Part shown: positions 30,053 through 40,590 of the stretch, in pieces | Layout of the letters: the number at the start of each line of letters is the position of its first letter | Numbering within the stretch: the first letter of the stretch is position 1 | Source of the DNA: Jeotgalibacillus soli | GTDB lineage: Bacteria > Bacillota > Bacilli > Bacillales > Jeotgalibacillaceae | Direction: 5' to 3' | DNA length: 64,000 bases | Assembly: GCF_000829435.1 (NCBI RefSeq) | Contig: NZ_JXRP01000013.1 | Location: 96,794 to 160,793, forward strand | Notes under the pieces: model-generated | What the model was told of the DNA's origin: nothing | The model's input: the letters and a program-made list of their open reading frames with translations, nothing else | The model's database searches: none | Program-made: the position numbers and the translations under genes

Positions 30053-30409
30053 TTGCAAAATCTGACCCTTTTAAAAGAGCATATCCTGCAGCTTGAGGAA
30101 CGATTGCTAAAGCCTGAAATTCGTACTTCCCTGGAAGAGCTTGATAAGCTATTAGCAGAGGATTTTTGTGAATATGGAAGCTCAGGAAATGTGTGGAATA
30201 GACAGGATTATTTTGGTGAAGGAGGGGCAGGAGTGGTGAAGATGACATTAAGTCATTTTGAAATGCACACGCTTGCAGAGGATACAGTTTTTACTACGTA
30301 TCGAATATATAATGAAACAAAAGATCAGCATACGCTTCGCAGCTCAATATGGAAAAACAATAATGGTCAATGGCAAATGGTTTTTCACCAGGGAACACCG
30401 ACTGCATAG
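30053..30409 (+). CDS. SnoaL/DUF4440-like NTF2-fold protein
   Basis: A 118-residue protein with the NTF2-like pattern: an N-terminal helix, LDKLLAEDFCEYGSSGNVW, then alternating strands ending SSIWKNNNGQWQMVFHQGT. Members are small enzymes or ligand-binding domains; a specific role cannot be given. The TTG start lies 7 bases after GGAGGATC; an ATG 18 bases upstream would overlap the ribosome site. It directly follows the broken methyltransferase. Confidence 0.72.
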   Translation: MQNLTLLKEHILQLEERLLKPEIRTSLEELDKLLAEDFCEYGSSGNVWNRQDYFGEGGAGVVKMTLSHFEMHTLAEDTVFTTYRIYNETKDQHTLRSSIWKNNNGQWQMVFHQGTPTA

Positions 30410-30567
30410 CTTTAATTTATGCTCGGAACAGCCCATTGTTGTTTGTTCTTTTTCGCACATCTTTTAAATCCGACTTTTCAGGTATGAGCACATTATTTTG
30501 AAATGATATCTATCCGTGCTAGGATCACAATGTGTTTACATATTTCTACAATTAGGGAGGGATTAAA

Positions 30568-31773
30568 GTGAAGCTGTCTACGCAAATATTCGTTGCCTTA
30601 ATAACGGGTATAATCGCAGGATTTATCATCAATCTTACAATGGCAACAGATTCCGTTGCATGGCTGGATCAAAACGTTCTAACACCTGTCGGACAAGTAT
30701 TTTTACGTCTTATTCAATTTGTTGTGGTACCAATTGTTTTCACTTCCTTAATCATCGGTTTAACGAGTGTGAAAAGCTCCGCACAAATGGCTCGTTATTC
30801 TGCAAAACTGGTTAGTTTGTATGTTGCTACAGCCATTGTGGCACTTTTTATTGGGATGGGAATGTCAGCAATTCTGCAGCCGGGAGAGACCGTATCACTT
30901 GCTGGAATTGGTTCCGCACCTGAAGCGACTGAAAGCCCGTCTTTAATCAATTGGCTTGTCAGTCTTGTGCCCATTAATCCATTTGAAGCGTTGAGCACGG
31001 CAAACCTGCTTCAAATCATTTTTGCGGCCTTGCTTATAGGGATTGCAAGTAATCTAGTTGGGGACCAGTCAAAGCCTTTTGTTTCATTTATTCAAAGTCT
31101 TCATTCTATTATCGAGAAAATTATTTCGATTGTTCTTCGTGCTGCGCCAATTGGTATATTTGCCCTTATTGCTTCTGTTATTGCAACTCAAGGACTTGAT
31201 CTTGTGGCACAGCTTGCACTTTATGTGATCGGTCTGATCGCAGCCATTTTTGTTATGATTGGCTTTTACTATTTAGCCTTGCTTGTATTTGGAGCAAAAC
31301 CGAATCACTTTTTCAGAAGTTTTTCTCCGGCATTCTTCTTAGCTTTTGGGACAGCAAGCTCAAATGCAACGCTGCCGCTATCGATGGAAAACGCGGAGAA
31401 ACGATATGGGATGCCAAAAGATTTAGCCAGCTTTTCAATTCCTTTTGGAACGGCGCTAAAGCGTGATGGAGCAGCAATTTTACAAGGGTTTAATGCCCTT
31501 TTTGTTGCACAGCTTTTTGGTGTGGACATTACCTTATCGTTAATTGTTACGGTTTTTGTCAGTGCGTTGATTGTGTCATTCAGTACAGCGGGGGTGCCAG
31601 GTGCTGGAATTATTATGATGACAACCGTTTTAGGTGCTGCAGGACTGCCGCTTGAAGGAATTGCCCTTGTCGCTGGTGTTGACCGGCTGTCAGACGGATT
31701 TAGAACCGCTTTAAATGTGGTTGGAAATACATCCAATGCAGCGCTATTGCAGCGTTGGGAAAAAAGACAATAG
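30568..31773 (+). CDS. Dicarboxylate/amino acid:cation symporter (DAACS, GltT/GltP-like)
   Basis: A 401-residue sodium- or proton-coupled symporter of the glutamate/C4-dicarboxylate family. The re-entrant loops are visible: FGTASSNATLPLSMEN (HP1 serine-rich tip) and VSFSTAGVPGAG (HP2), with the NVVGNTSNA motif of helix 8. Length is normal for the smaller bacterial members. Whether it carries glutamate, aspartate or a dicarboxylate is not decided by the sequence. The GTG start follows AGGGAGGG. The stop codon lies inside a terminator hairpin. Confidence 0.88.
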   Translation: MKLSTQIFVALITGIIAGFIINLTMATDSVAWLDQNVLTPVGQVFLRLIQFVVVPIVFTSLIIGLTSVKSSAQMARYSAKLVSLYVATAIVALFIGMGMSAILQPGETVSLAGIGSAPEATESPSLINWLVSLVPINPFEALSTANLLQIIFAALLIGIASNLVGDQSKPFVSFIQSLHSIIEKIISIVLRAAPIGIFALIASVIATQGLDLVAQLALYVIGLIAAIFVMIGFYYLALLVFGAKPNHFFRSFSPAFFLAFGTASSNATLPLSMENAEKRYGMPKDLASFSIPFGTALKRDGAAILQGFNALFVAQLFGVDITLSLIVTVFVSALIVSFSTAGVPGAGIIMMTTVLGAAGLPLEGIALVAGVDRLSDGFRTALNVVGNTSNAALLQRWEKRQ

Positions 31774-31814
31774 AAAAATCCAGTGTGAGCAGTAAGCACT
31801 GGATTTTTCTATTG
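31768..31814. terminator. Hairpin terminator overlapping the symporter stop codon
   Basis: Perfect 18-base arms begin CAATAGAAAAATCCAGTG, with T and A runs in the arms, so it is symmetrical. Confidence 0.82.
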
Positions 31815-31878
31815 TCCAATTTAAGGATAAAATATAAAAGTGATGGGTATTAGATGTAACGTAGTCTGACCACTATGA

Positions 31879-32665
<787 letters not shown>

Positions 32666-32667
<2 letters not shown>

Positions 32668-32706
32668 AAAGAGAAGAGGTGAAAAAATCGCCTCTTCTCT
32701 TTTTTA
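32666..32706. terminator. Bidirectional terminator between map and the COG0523 gene
   Basis: AAAAAGAGAAGAGG and its complement form a long stem with runs on both sides. Confidence 0.85.
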
Positions 32707-32711
32707 CGTCA

Positions 32712-33896
32712 TTATCCTTCGTGTGTAACAAAAGCAGGAAGCTCATCCTTAAATGTGGACCAATCCATTTGCATTTCTTCATCGGTTAATAAGCAGCTGT
32801 CCAGTGCCTGGGTGATTTCTTCTTTATCAAGTTCAATGCCGATCCAAACGAGCTCATTCATGCGGTCACCATAAATAGGATCCCATTTTTTTCTGAGATC
32901 TGCATCTTCTGCAAGTGAAGCTTCTTGTTCAGGAGCAGGCATTGCCGCTACCCATTCACCCGCTCCTTGAAAGGTGATCGAGGCACCGGCTTGAGAGAGA
33001 AGTCCGGCCATATTGTCTCTGCTTGCTAACCAGAAAAATCCTTTTGCACGGACAATTTCTGCAGGAAGATCTTCCAGCCACTGTTTAAAACGTTCTGGAT
33101 GGAGGGGACGGCGTTTACGGTAAACAAAGGAGCTAATCCCGTACTCATCTGTCTCTGGTATATGCTCTTCATTCAATTCTTTTATCCAGCCGGCAGCTTG
33201 GCTGGATTGATCAAAATCAAATAGATTCGTATGAAGAATTTCATTCAGTTCAATTTTCCCAAAAGTAGAAACAATAATTTTTGCATCGGGATTCATTTTA
33301 ATTAAAAATCCCTTTATTGTATTCAAGTCTTCTTTAGAAACCAAATCTGTTTTATTTAAAATAATGACATTGGCAAATTCAATTTGATCAACAAGAAGAT
33401 CTGATACATCGCGCTGATCCAGTTCATCGTCTGTTTGCTGACGCTCGAACAGAGTTTCTCCGCTTTCATAATCAGTCCAAAAGCGATATGCATCTACAAC
33501 CGTAACCATTGTATCTAGCCGGGTAGAGGACGTCAGATCAATACCAAGCTCCTCATCCAGATAAGTAAATGTTTGAGCAACTGGAATGGGTTCTGAAATA
33601 CCGGTTGATTCGATTAATATGTAATCGATATTGCCCATCTCTACAAGTCTTTCAACTTCTTTCATTAAATCATCGCGAAGGGTGCAGCAAATACAGCCGT
33701 TTTGAAGCTCAACAAGCGTTTCCTCTGTTCGGCTGAAATGCCCGTTCTTGACAAGCTCTGCATCGATGTTAATTTCACTCATATCATTTACAATGACGGC
33801 AACACGAAGATTTTCTTTATTGGCCAGTACATGATTAAGTAATGTGGTTTTACCGGCTCCAAGATAGCCGCTTAATACTGTTACAGGAATTGACAT
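32712..33896 (-). CDS. yciC: COG0523 G3E GTPase, zinc metallochaperone (YciC/ZagA-like)
   Basis: A 394-residue G3E GTPase with Walker [12 protein letters not shown], the metal-binding CxCC motif ([11 protein letters not shown]), ESTGISEP and NKTD, then a C-terminal CobW_C domain (roughly 250-385). In B. subtilis the Zur-controlled YciC/ZagA hands zinc to FolEB under zinc shortage. Zur-box-like palindromes lie directly upstream (next entry), which supports this assignment over cobalt or nitrile hydratase chaperones. The ribosome site is AGGAGG. Confidence 0.88.
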   Translation of the reverse strand: MSIPVTVLSGYLGAGKTTLLNHVLANKENLRVAVIVNDMSEINIDAELVKNGHFSRTEETLVELQNGCICCTLRDDLMKEVERLVEMGNIDYILIESTGISEPIPVAQTFTYLDEELGIDLTSSTRLDTMVTVVDAYRFWTDYESGETLFERQQTDDELDQRDVSDLLVDQIEFANVIILNKTDLVSKEDLNTIKGFLIKMNPDAKIIVSTFGKIELNEILHTNLFDFDQSSQAAGWIKELNEEHIPETDEYGISSFVYRKRRPLHPERFKQWLEDLPAEIVRAKGFFWLASRDNMAGLLSQAGASITFQGAGEWVAAMPAPEQEASLAEDADLRKKWDPIYGDRMNELVWIGIELDKEEITQALDSCLLTDEEMQMDWSTFKDELPAFVTHEG

Positions 33897-33910
33897 GGTG
33901 ATCCTCCTAA

Positions 33911-33966
33911 AAAAGAATTATTACGATTTATAGATTAAAAATATAAAACGTAATTATTACGATTTA
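33911..33966 (-). promoter_or_regulatory. Zur-box-like operators upstream of the COG0523 GTPase gene
   Basis: AAACGTAATTATTACGATTT is a near-perfect palindrome matching the known Bacillus Zur box (ATCGTAATnATTACG type). A second, half-conserved copy (GAATTATTACGATTTA) lies 34 bases nearer to the gene. Confidence 0.75.
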
Positions 33967-33996
33967 TATAATAGTATAAAACAATAAAAATGTCAC

Positions 33997-34038
33997 GTGC
34001 CTGACCCTGCATACTTTAAGGCATGTAGGGTCAGGCAC
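33997..34038. repeat. 42-bp inverted repeat with GTGCCTGACCC arms
   Basis: The arms start GTGCCTGACCCT and end in its complement, with two mismatches and a 6-base loop. The CTGACCC motif is shared with the palindromes at 6364, 7323 and 39620, although here it lies at the outside of the stem. Confidence 0.75.
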
Positions 34039-34042
34039 CGAG

Positions 34043-34366
34043 TTAGTTAAGGGCTTTTTTTCGCTGCTGAATAAAAATAGCTGCTGCCAAAATAAAAAAT
34101 GAAAACGCAGAAGGAATGGAAATATAAGAGGACATAAACAGCATGATAAGCACAGGAGTGCCTCCAGGTGCATTCAATGCATCAATTTCATCTATTCTCA
34201 GCAGGAAATATACAATTACTCCTATGGAAAACAGGAGGAAGATCGTATTCGTTATCCAAACCCATTTCATTTTATTTTTCCGTCCATAAATGATGGATAA
34301 AATCATCAAAATTGGCCCGATTAATAGCGTTATGAAAAACATTGCAAAAACAAAATTTCCGCTCAA
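34043..34366 (-). CDS. Small membrane protein of unknown function, three helices
   Basis: A 107-residue protein with hydrophobic segments at about 5-26, 34-56 and 72-100, short charged loops (YGRKNKMKW) and a basic tail QQRKKALN. The TTG start is supported by AAGGAG 7 bases upstream. No family is recognised. It stands between the inverted repeat and the TspO-like gene. Confidence 0.6.
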   Translation of the reverse strand: MSGNFVFAMFFITLLIGPILMILSIIYGRKNKMKWVWITNTIFLLFSIGVIVYFLLRIDEIDALNAPGGTPVLIMLFMSSYISIPSAFSFFILAAAIFIQQRKKALN

Positions 34367-34502
34367 GTTATAGCTCCTTCTCCCGAGATACGGGATATTA
34401 ATTGTTCTTTAATGGTACCAGAATGATGAATAAACGAAAAGGCAACGCTACTCGATGTAAAAGAAAAAGCTCCCCATTACCCGAGAGCTCACCCGTCAAC
34501 AC

Positions 34503-35258
34503 CTAGAATTTAAGTTTACGAGAACTAAAATTCAGCTTTTTCTGTTTGCGGCGAAGCATGAAAATCCCAATCATGATCACAACGGATAATACGTAAGCTG
34601 TAAACACAATAACAGATGCGTTTTCTTCATTTTTAACGCCAATGCCAATAAAAGCCCAAACGAAAACAAGAGGATACACCCAGTCATTTTTATGATAGCG
34701 AATGTGAAGGGCCAGCGCCGCTGCGAACAGCAGTAAAATTACTGTCCACAAGATGTCTGATATTCCCCAGCCACTCCAATAATAATAGGTTAGCGAGTAG
34801 CTTATGTTAGCAATCATTGCTACACTGACCCAGCCAAGATAAACAGAGAACGGCAGTCGATCAAAGAACGTCATATCTTGCCGCTGGATGGTTAGATAAA
34901 GAAGGGTCAGGGTAGCCAGCAGTCCGATCATGATGAATACAGAGCCGGCAAATACCTCATAATGCCACATGAAAATCCATATGATGTTTAATATACAGCT
35001 AATAACAAATAACGCAGAGGTTTTTCGGTACACATCACGGTCTCGCTGCCATTTTAGTGATTGACGAAGCACCCAAACGAGTAATAGAGCATAGATAATG
35101 GCCCATATTGAAAATACATAGCCTGCCGGTGTAAAGAATACATTTAAACGGTTTGATATTTCTCCTGTTGTCTGGCCATTGATCGGCAATATATTAGCAA
35201 GAATATTTAAGAGGATGACACTGATCAAGGCGATTAAATTGATGTAAAACCGTTTCAT
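34503..35258 (-). CDS. TspO/MBR-related tryptophan-rich membrane protein
   Basis: A 251-residue protein with about eight hydrophobic segments and many tryptophans (FTPAGYVFSIWAIIYALLLV, YLGWVSVAMIANISY, YYWSGWGI). It belongs to the larger bacterial relatives of tryptophan-rich sensory proteins. Known TspO proteins bind porphyrins or cholesterol; that function is not shown for this longer group. The ATG after AGGGGG is chosen; 26 codons upstream have no ribosome site and overlap recQ. Confidence 0.72.
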   Translation of the reverse strand: MKRFYINLIALISVILLNILANILPINGQTTGEISNRLNVFFTPAGYVFSIWAIIYALLLVWVLRQSLKWQRDRDVYRKTSALFVISCILNIIWIFMWHYEVFAGSVFIMIGLLATLTLLYLTIQRQDMTFFDRLPFSVYLGWVSVAMIANISYSLTYYYWSGWGISDILWTVILLLFAAALALHIRYHKNDWVYPLVFVWAFIGIGVKNEENASVIVFTAYVLSVVIMIGIFMLRRKQKKLNFSSRKLKF

Positions 35259-35328
35259 AAAAAAACCCCCTAAGTGTATCGGAATAAAATCGTTCCCATC
35301 TAGTGAAATATTCTTTTTTAGCAATAAG

Positions 35329-37476
35329 TCAATCAATTAAATTATTCTTTGCTAACGCCATTCGAATCTGAAAATAAGAAATATGATCTGGCAACGCTTC
35401 TTTGATTGATTTGAGCTTCGGTTCTGCCAATGTTTCTCTAACGGCAAGCACCTGTTGCTCGATTTCCGGTTCAAGCCATTTCTCAAATGGCAGTGGATTT
35501 CCTTCCTTAAAAGACTTAACTAGGTGATTCTCAATTGTTTGGACAGATAAGGCACGGCTCTTAGCAATTTCTAGAATTAATTGGCCTTCCTGCAGCAAAT
35601 TATACGTAAAAAGATGACTAGGCTGGTCAGCAGGAGAAACGACCTCAGCTTCTTTTTTTACAGAATCCACTTGGATTTTAGAAGGTGCTTGCACCCCATG
35701 TTTTTTAACATGTTCTTGAATTACCTCTATAAATGCATCTCCATATTCAATAAACTTTCTTTCCCCTACCCCTTTTATCGACAGTATTCCTGATTTTTCA
35801 ACAGGATAAGCGGTTGCCATTTCACGCAGCGTAGCATCTGAAAAAATCAGGTAAGGAGGGACACTATTATCTTTTGCCAGCTGACTGCGAAGGGTTCTAA
35901 GTTCTTCAAATAATGTACTATCATATTCAGCTTCAGCGGTTTGGACTTGATACGCAGATTTCACCCAAACCTGTTCTGCCCCTTTTAACACAGGGAGCGC
36001 TCGCTGACCAAGACGAATGGTTGGAAATTGTCCGCTTTCAAGCTGCAAATATCCGTCTGAAATCAAATATTGAATAAAGTCACTAATCTGTTTTTCTGTA
36101 TATTTACTGAGCATCCCATATGTTGAAAGACGATCCAGCTTAAAATCAATCACCTTTTTGCTTTTGGAGCCCTTTAACACTTTCGCCGTAAGCGTAGTAC
36201 CAAATCGTTCCCCCATTCGTTTCACACATGATAGAACGATTTGTACGTCTCTTGTACGATCGATTTTTTCACGATCATCCCGGCAGTTGCTGCAGTGGCC
36301 GCAGTCCTCTGTCATCTGATTATCCTCAAAGTATTCTAAAATGACTCGAGGCAGGCAATGATTGTTATGGCAGTAATTGACGATTTGCTGTAGCTTCTGG
36401 TATTCAGCCGCTTTTTTTTCTTCATTGACGATTGATTGTTCAATAAGGAATTTTTGCAGCATCACATCCTGAGGGCTGAAGAGTAAGAAACAATCACTCG
36501 GCTCGCCGTCTCTTCCGGCACGTCCAGCTTCCTGATAGTAGGATTCCATGTTCATAGGCATTTGATAGTGTAAAACAAATCGAACATTGGATTTGTCAAT
36601 TCCCATGCCAAATGCATTGGTGGCAATGATGACTTTTTTTTCATCAAAAATAAACTGTCTTTGTGCCTCTTCGCGAACAGCTTCCGGCAATCCGGCATGA
36701 TAGCATGTAACAGAATGCCCTTTGCTATCCAGCCATTTTGTAAGCTGGTCCGCTTCCTTTCTAGTAGCTGTGTAGATGATTCCAGTGTTTGATTTATTTT
36801 CTTGCAGGTAGCTTGAGATGAATTTTTGCTTATCTTCGCCTTTAAGTACATGAAAAGATAGATTGTCCCTTGCAAAACCAGTATTAACAATATGGTCATT
36901 TTCAATGGTTAACAGCTGGGCAATGTCCTGAATAACATTATCTGTTGCTGTTGCGGTCAGTCCCGCCAGCACTGGGAGATTAGGGAGCTTTTTTAACGTC
37001 TCTACAATGGAGCGGTAACTAGGTCTGAAATCATGTCCCCACTGTGAAATACAATGGGCTTCATCAAAGGCAATCAATGAAAGCTTGATTAAAGAGATAG
37101 TTTGAAAGAAGGAGAGAGAATCAAACCGCTCAGGGGCTACATAGACAAACTTGTAGCTGCCTTCTCGAATATCATGCAGTCGCTCTGTTGCCTCCCTTGA
37201 CGTTAATGAGCTATTTATATAAGTAGCAGCAATGCCGTTTTCCAATAAGGCATCTACCTGATCGCGCATGAGTGAAATAAGCGGTGAAATGATGACAGCT
37301 GTTCCATCGAGAAGAAGACCGGGAATTTGGTAGCAAAGAGATTTTCCTCCTCCTGTCGGCATGAGGCCAAGCGCATTTTCACCGGACAATAATGATTCAA
37401 TTACTCGATCCTGTCCAGGGCGAAATGAGTCGTAGCCAAAATAGGTTTGCAGCGCTTTTTCAGCTTGCTGAAGCAT
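35329..37476 (-). CDS. recQ: ATP-dependent DNA helicase RecQ
   Basis: A 715-residue superfamily-2 helicase. Motifs are 0/I (FGYDSFRPGQ, MPTGGGKSLCYQ), II as DEAHCISQWGHDFRP with the aromatic-rich loop, III (GLTATAT), V/VI (ATNAFGMGIDKSNVRF, QEAGRAGRDG), then zinc cysteines (C-x-H-CSNC-RDD), an RQC winged helix, an HRDC domain (about 520-600) and a C-terminal helix-turn-helix extension. It unwinds DNA in recombination and fork repair. AAAGGATGA precedes the ATG. Confidence 0.94.
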   Translation of the reverse strand: MLQQAEKALQTYFGYDSFRPGQDRVIESLLSGENALGLMPTGGGKSLCYQIPGLLLDGTAVIISPLISLMRDQVDALLENGIAATYINSSLTSREATERLHDIREGSYKFVYVAPERFDSLSFFQTISLIKLSLIAFDEAHCISQWGHDFRPSYRSIVETLKKLPNLPVLAGLTATATDNVIQDIAQLLTIENDHIVNTGFARDNLSFHVLKGEDKQKFISSYLQENKSNTGIIYTATRKEADQLTKWLDSKGHSVTCYHAGLPEAVREEAQRQFIFDEKKVIIATNAFGMGIDKSNVRFVLHYQMPMNMESYYQEAGRAGRDGEPSDCFLLFSPQDVMLQKFLIEQSIVNEEKKAAEYQKLQQIVNYCHNNHCLPRVILEYFEDNQMTEDCGHCSNCRDDREKIDRTRDVQIVLSCVKRMGERFGTTLTAKVLKGSKSKKVIDFKLDRLSTYGMLSKYTEKQISDFIQYLISDGYLQLESGQFPTIRLGQRALPVLKGAEQVWVKSAYQVQTAEAEYDSTLFEELRTLRSQLAKDNSVPPYLIFSDATLREMATAYPVEKSGILSIKGVGERKFIEYGDAFIEVIQEHVKKHGVQAPSKIQVDSVKKEAEVVSPADQPSHLFTYNLLQEGQLILEIAKSRALSVQTIENHLVKSFKEGNPLPFEKWLEPEIEQQVLAVRETLAEPKLKSIKEALPDHISYFQIRMALAKNNLID

Positions 37477-37730
37477 GGAATCATCCTTTCATAGATAATC
37501 AATTCTATAAGTCTACCATATAAGGATGTGCTGTGGATATTTGAAAGCGATGGGAAATGAATGATATAAAATGAAGCCGTTAAAAGAGAATGAGAAAGCT
37601 AATAGATATGTAAGAGAATAAGAGAAAGTATAACTGTTTCGAATGACGAAATATTGTGGTATAGTGGGTTTGTTCAAGTTGTCAGAAGATAGAGAATTTT
37701 TATTTGAATATATATAAGGAGGAGAGATAA

Positions 37731-39524
37731 ATGGCAGTAACTACATACCCGCAGCAATGGGATTTGGACGTGTTTTTTAAAGGTGGGAGTGAATCCCCCG
37801 AGCTGCAGGAGCATTTCAAGAAATATGAGGAGCTTACAGCAGCCTTTGCAGAAAATGTAAAAGGATTCTCAACACCGGAATCCACCAATGACCTTAATCA
37901 GGTGAAAGAACTTATAAAAGAAGCAAAATCAGTTTCGAGTGGAGTTTGGCAGTCAGCAGCCTTTATCAGCTGTTTGGAAGCACAAAATACAAAAGATGTG
38001 CAGGCGAATGTTCTAAGAGGAAAGGTTACGTCTTTAGGAGCAGTGTTTGGGACGGCTTTCACAGCGTTTCAGCAAAAGCTTGCCGCGACCCATGAGGAAG
38101 TATGGGAATCACTTCTTGCTGATGATGAGCTGAAAGAATTTACTTTTGTCGTAAATGAATGGCGTGAGCGATCGAAGGAAAAATTGTCTGAGGAAGAAGA
38201 AGGATTAATTCAAGCACTGGCTGTTGATGGTTATCATGCATGGGGACAAATGTATAATACCATTATTTCAACGATGAGCATAAACGTAACAGTAGATGGT
38301 GAAGAAAAAACATTATCTGTAGGGCAAGCGAATAATCTTTCCTCCCATAAAGACCCGGCAGTGCGAGAAGAAGTGTTTCAAAGGCTGGAAGAAGCATGGA
38401 AGGAAAAAGAGCAGCTTTTTGCTGAAACGATTAATCATCTTGCCGGTTTCCGCTTGAATGTATATAAAAAGCGCGGTTGGGATGAGGTGCTGAAGGAGCC
38501 TCTTGATATTAACCGCATGAAGCAGGAAACGCTGGATGCAATGTGGGGAGCTATCACAAAGAATAAGCAGCCGTTTGCTGACTTCTTAACGCGTAAAGCT
38601 CAGTTAAATGGAAAGGAAAAGATGAGTTGGGCACATTTAGACGCTCCAGTTGGCAAGTCTTTAAAAACACTTTCTTATGACGAAGGAGCCGCTTTTATCT
38701 TAAAACATTTTGCTAAGTTTGGACCTGAGATGGCGAAATTTGCAGAGGTAGCTTTTGAGAATGGCTGGATTGAAGCAGAGGATCGTACTAATAAACGACC
38801 AGGCGGCTTCTGTACAGGCTTCCCGCTGGATGAGCAATCTCGTATCTTTATGACATACAGCGGCTCAATGTCCAATGTGGCAACACTTGCTCATGAGCTT
38901 GGTCATGCTTTCCACACGTATGCATTAAAGCCAATGGATCCATTAAACCGCAGATATGCAATGAATGTAGCTGAAACCGCTTCTACCTTTGCTGAAATGA
39001 TCGTAGCTGACGCCGCTTTGAAGGAAGCGGAAAATGATGAAGAAAAGATCTCACTGCTTGAAGACAAGGTATCCCGCAGTGTAGCATTCTTTATGAATAT
39101 ACATGCCCGTTTCTTATTTGAAACCCGTTTTTACGAAGAGCGCAAGCAAGGAACAGTGCCGGCAAGCCGTTTAAACGAGTTAATGGCTGAAGCGCAGCGG
39201 GAAGCCTATGCAGGTGCTTTGGATGAAGTACATCCAACATTCTGGGCATCTAAACTGCACTTCCATATTACGGGTGTGCCGTTTTACAACTTCCCATATA
39301 CATTCGGCTACCTCTTCTCGCTCAGCATTTACGCAAAAGCGCTTGAAGAAGGCGCCAATTACGAAGAAAAATATATGGCACTTCTTCGTGACACAGCCAT
39401 TATGACAGTCGAAGACCTTGCCATGAAGCATTTAGGTGAAGATATTACACAACAAGCATTCTGGGAAAAAGGAATTGCACTCTGTGTTAAAGACGCTCAA
39501 GAATTCATGGAGCTAACAAAATAA
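37731..39524 (+). CDS. pepF: M3 family oligoendopeptidase (PepF-like)
   Basis: A 597-residue cytosolic zinc metallopeptidase. HELGH is at residues 388-392 (ATLAHELGHAFHTYAL), with the third ligand in the following NVAETASTFAEM helix. N-terminal PepF/M3 domain features (QWDLDVFFKGG) are present. It digests short peptides. A strong AAGGAGGAGAG ribosome site lies before the ATG. Clade 3 PepF proteins have this length. Confidence 0.92.
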   Translation: MAVTTYPQQWDLDVFFKGGSESPELQEHFKKYEELTAAFAENVKGFSTPESTNDLNQVKELIKEAKSVSSGVWQSAAFISCLEAQNTKDVQANVLRGKVTSLGAVFGTAFTAFQQKLAATHEEVWESLLADDELKEFTFVVNEWRERSKEKLSEEEEGLIQALAVDGYHAWGQMYNTIISTMSINVTVDGEEKTLSVGQANNLSSHKDPAVREEVFQRLEEAWKEKEQLFAETINHLAGFRLNVYKKRGWDEVLKEPLDINRMKQETLDAMWGAITKNKQPFADFLTRKAQLNGKEKMSWAHLDAPVGKSLKTLSYDEGAAFILKHFAKFGPEMAKFAEVAFENGWIEAEDRTNKRPGGFCTGFPLDEQSRIFMTYSGSMSNVATLAHELGHAFHTYALKPMDPLNRRYAMNVAETASTFAEMIVADAALKEAENDEEKISLLEDKVSRSVAFFMNIHARFLFETRFYEERKQGTVPASRLNELMAEAQREAYAGALDEVHPTFWASKLHFHITGVPFYNFPYTFGYLFSLSIYAKALEEGANYEEKYMALLRDTAIMTVEDLAMKHLGEDITQQAFWEKGIALCVKDAQEFMELTK

Positions 39525-39533
39525 TTCCCCCCT

Positions 39534-39588
39534 GTTCGCTGGGCAAACGATCGCATCACAAAGATCGCATGCTCAGCGAACATTTTTA
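39534..39588 (+). terminator. Terminator of pepF
   Basis: GTTCGCTGGGC and GCTCAGCGAAC close a two-part stem followed by TTTTTAT. Confidence 0.8.
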
Positions 39589-39619
39589 TAGTGGAAAGCC
39601 TGCAGATATAGGATGATTG

Positions 39620-39670
39620 AGTGCTTTCGTTCGCTAAAGGGGTCTGACCCCTTTAGCGAACGAAAGCACT
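39620..39670. repeat. 51-bp palindrome, copy C of the GGGGTCTGACCCC family
   Basis: Perfect 25-base arms surround one central base. The core is GGGGTCTGACCCC and the outer arms read AGTGCTTTCGTTCGCTAAA. Its inner 45 bp differ from copy B only at the centre. Confidence 0.9.
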
Positions 39671-39775
39671 TTAGGCTGAAAAATAAGCAATTTACCTATC
39701 GACCTTTTGAGGTTTAGTCGGTACACTATGTGTAGAGTTGAAGCGTCGACAATGAAGATAATGGAGAGAATAATC

Positions 39776-40321
39776 ATGATTTTATTAGAGAGTGAGAGGC
39801 TTTATTTTCGGCCGTTAACCACACAGGACGTGGATCTGGTGGTGGAGTTGATGCTTCGTAATCGTCATTTCTGGACCATTCACGAGCCGCGCCACCAGGA
39901 TGCTTATTATACTCGTGAGGTTCAGTATGAAAAGCTTGCTGAAGCGGAGGAACAGCTCAGGCTCGGTAAGGAATATAGCTGGGGGATTTTTTTGAAGGAG
40001 TCAAGCAGGCTCATTGGAAGTATTTCCATTTACTCAATAAGAAGGCTGCCTTTCTCATCAGCGTTTGTTGGCTATTCGCTTGATGAATCAGTGACGGGAC
40101 AGGGGTTAGGAACGGAAGCAGTCAATGCTGTATTAAGCTTTGCTTTTCGTGATTTCGGTTTACATCGAATGGAGGCACTTGTTTCACCAAAAAATATGGC
40201 TTCCATGAGAGTGCTGGAAAAGGTTGGCATGATGCAGGAAGGAAGAATGAGGAAGAATCTTTTTATTAACGGAAAATGGGAAGATCACTTCTTATATAGC
40301 ATGCTTGAGGAGGACTTTTGA
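39776..40321 (+). CDS. GNAT acetyltransferase, RimJ/RimL-like
   Basis: A 181-residue N-acetyltransferase. It begins with the LESERLYFRPLTTQDVD pattern typical of RimJ/RimL relatives, and has the acetyl-CoA-binding motif GYSLDESVTGQGLGTEAV and the NMASMRVLEKVGM helix. It probably acetylates a protein N-terminus, a small molecule or an antibiotic; the target is not known. The ATG after GGAGAG is used rather than an upstream in-frame start that falls inside non-conserved sequence. Confidence 0.85.
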   Translation: MILLESERLYFRPLTTQDVDLVVELMLRNRHFWTIHEPRHQDAYYTREVQYEKLAEAEEQLRLGKEYSWGIFLKESSRLIGSISIYSIRRLPFSSAFVGYSLDESVTGQGLGTEAVNAVLSFAFRDFGLHRMEALVSPKNMASMRVLEKVGMMQEGRMRKNLFINGKWEDHFLYSMLEEDF

Positions 40322-40414
40322 AAGAGCAAGGCCCCATGGGAGCGCTATATTGTAAGACCATTCCGTTCTTTTCTCCGCTGGGGATGGTAGAAAACGAAAT
40401 GAATAAATTAGGCA

Positions 40415-40458
40415 GAGCCGGCACCATCAGGAATTTTTGATGGTGCCGGCTTTTTTTT
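40415..40458 (+). terminator. Strong terminator before the lia operon
   Basis: AGCCGGCACCATCA and its exact complement, then eight T. Confidence 0.92.
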
Positions 40459-40526
40459 GCTGCTTTTCATCATTGGTTGCACACTCCGCTAAGCCTCAGG
40501 TCTGATCTAAAAATAAAGCCGAGGCG

Positions 40527-40550
40527 CGTGTTCGGGATATTAAGAACACG
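40527..40550. promoter_or_regulatory. Inverted repeat in the liaI promoter region
   Basis: CGTGTTC and GAACACG are spaced by 10 bases, 41 bases before liaI. It could be an operator of the lia promoter; I cannot match it firmly to a known LiaR box. Confidence 0.35.
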
Positions 40551-40590
40551 ATAAGATAAGACCATGATAAGAAAAAGGAGGAACAAAATA

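Noticed and set aside
31305..31799. Long minus-strand frame opposite the dicarboxylate symporter
   Set aside because: It is a shadow of a conserved membrane protein gene; composition is not protein-like and a terminator covers its start.
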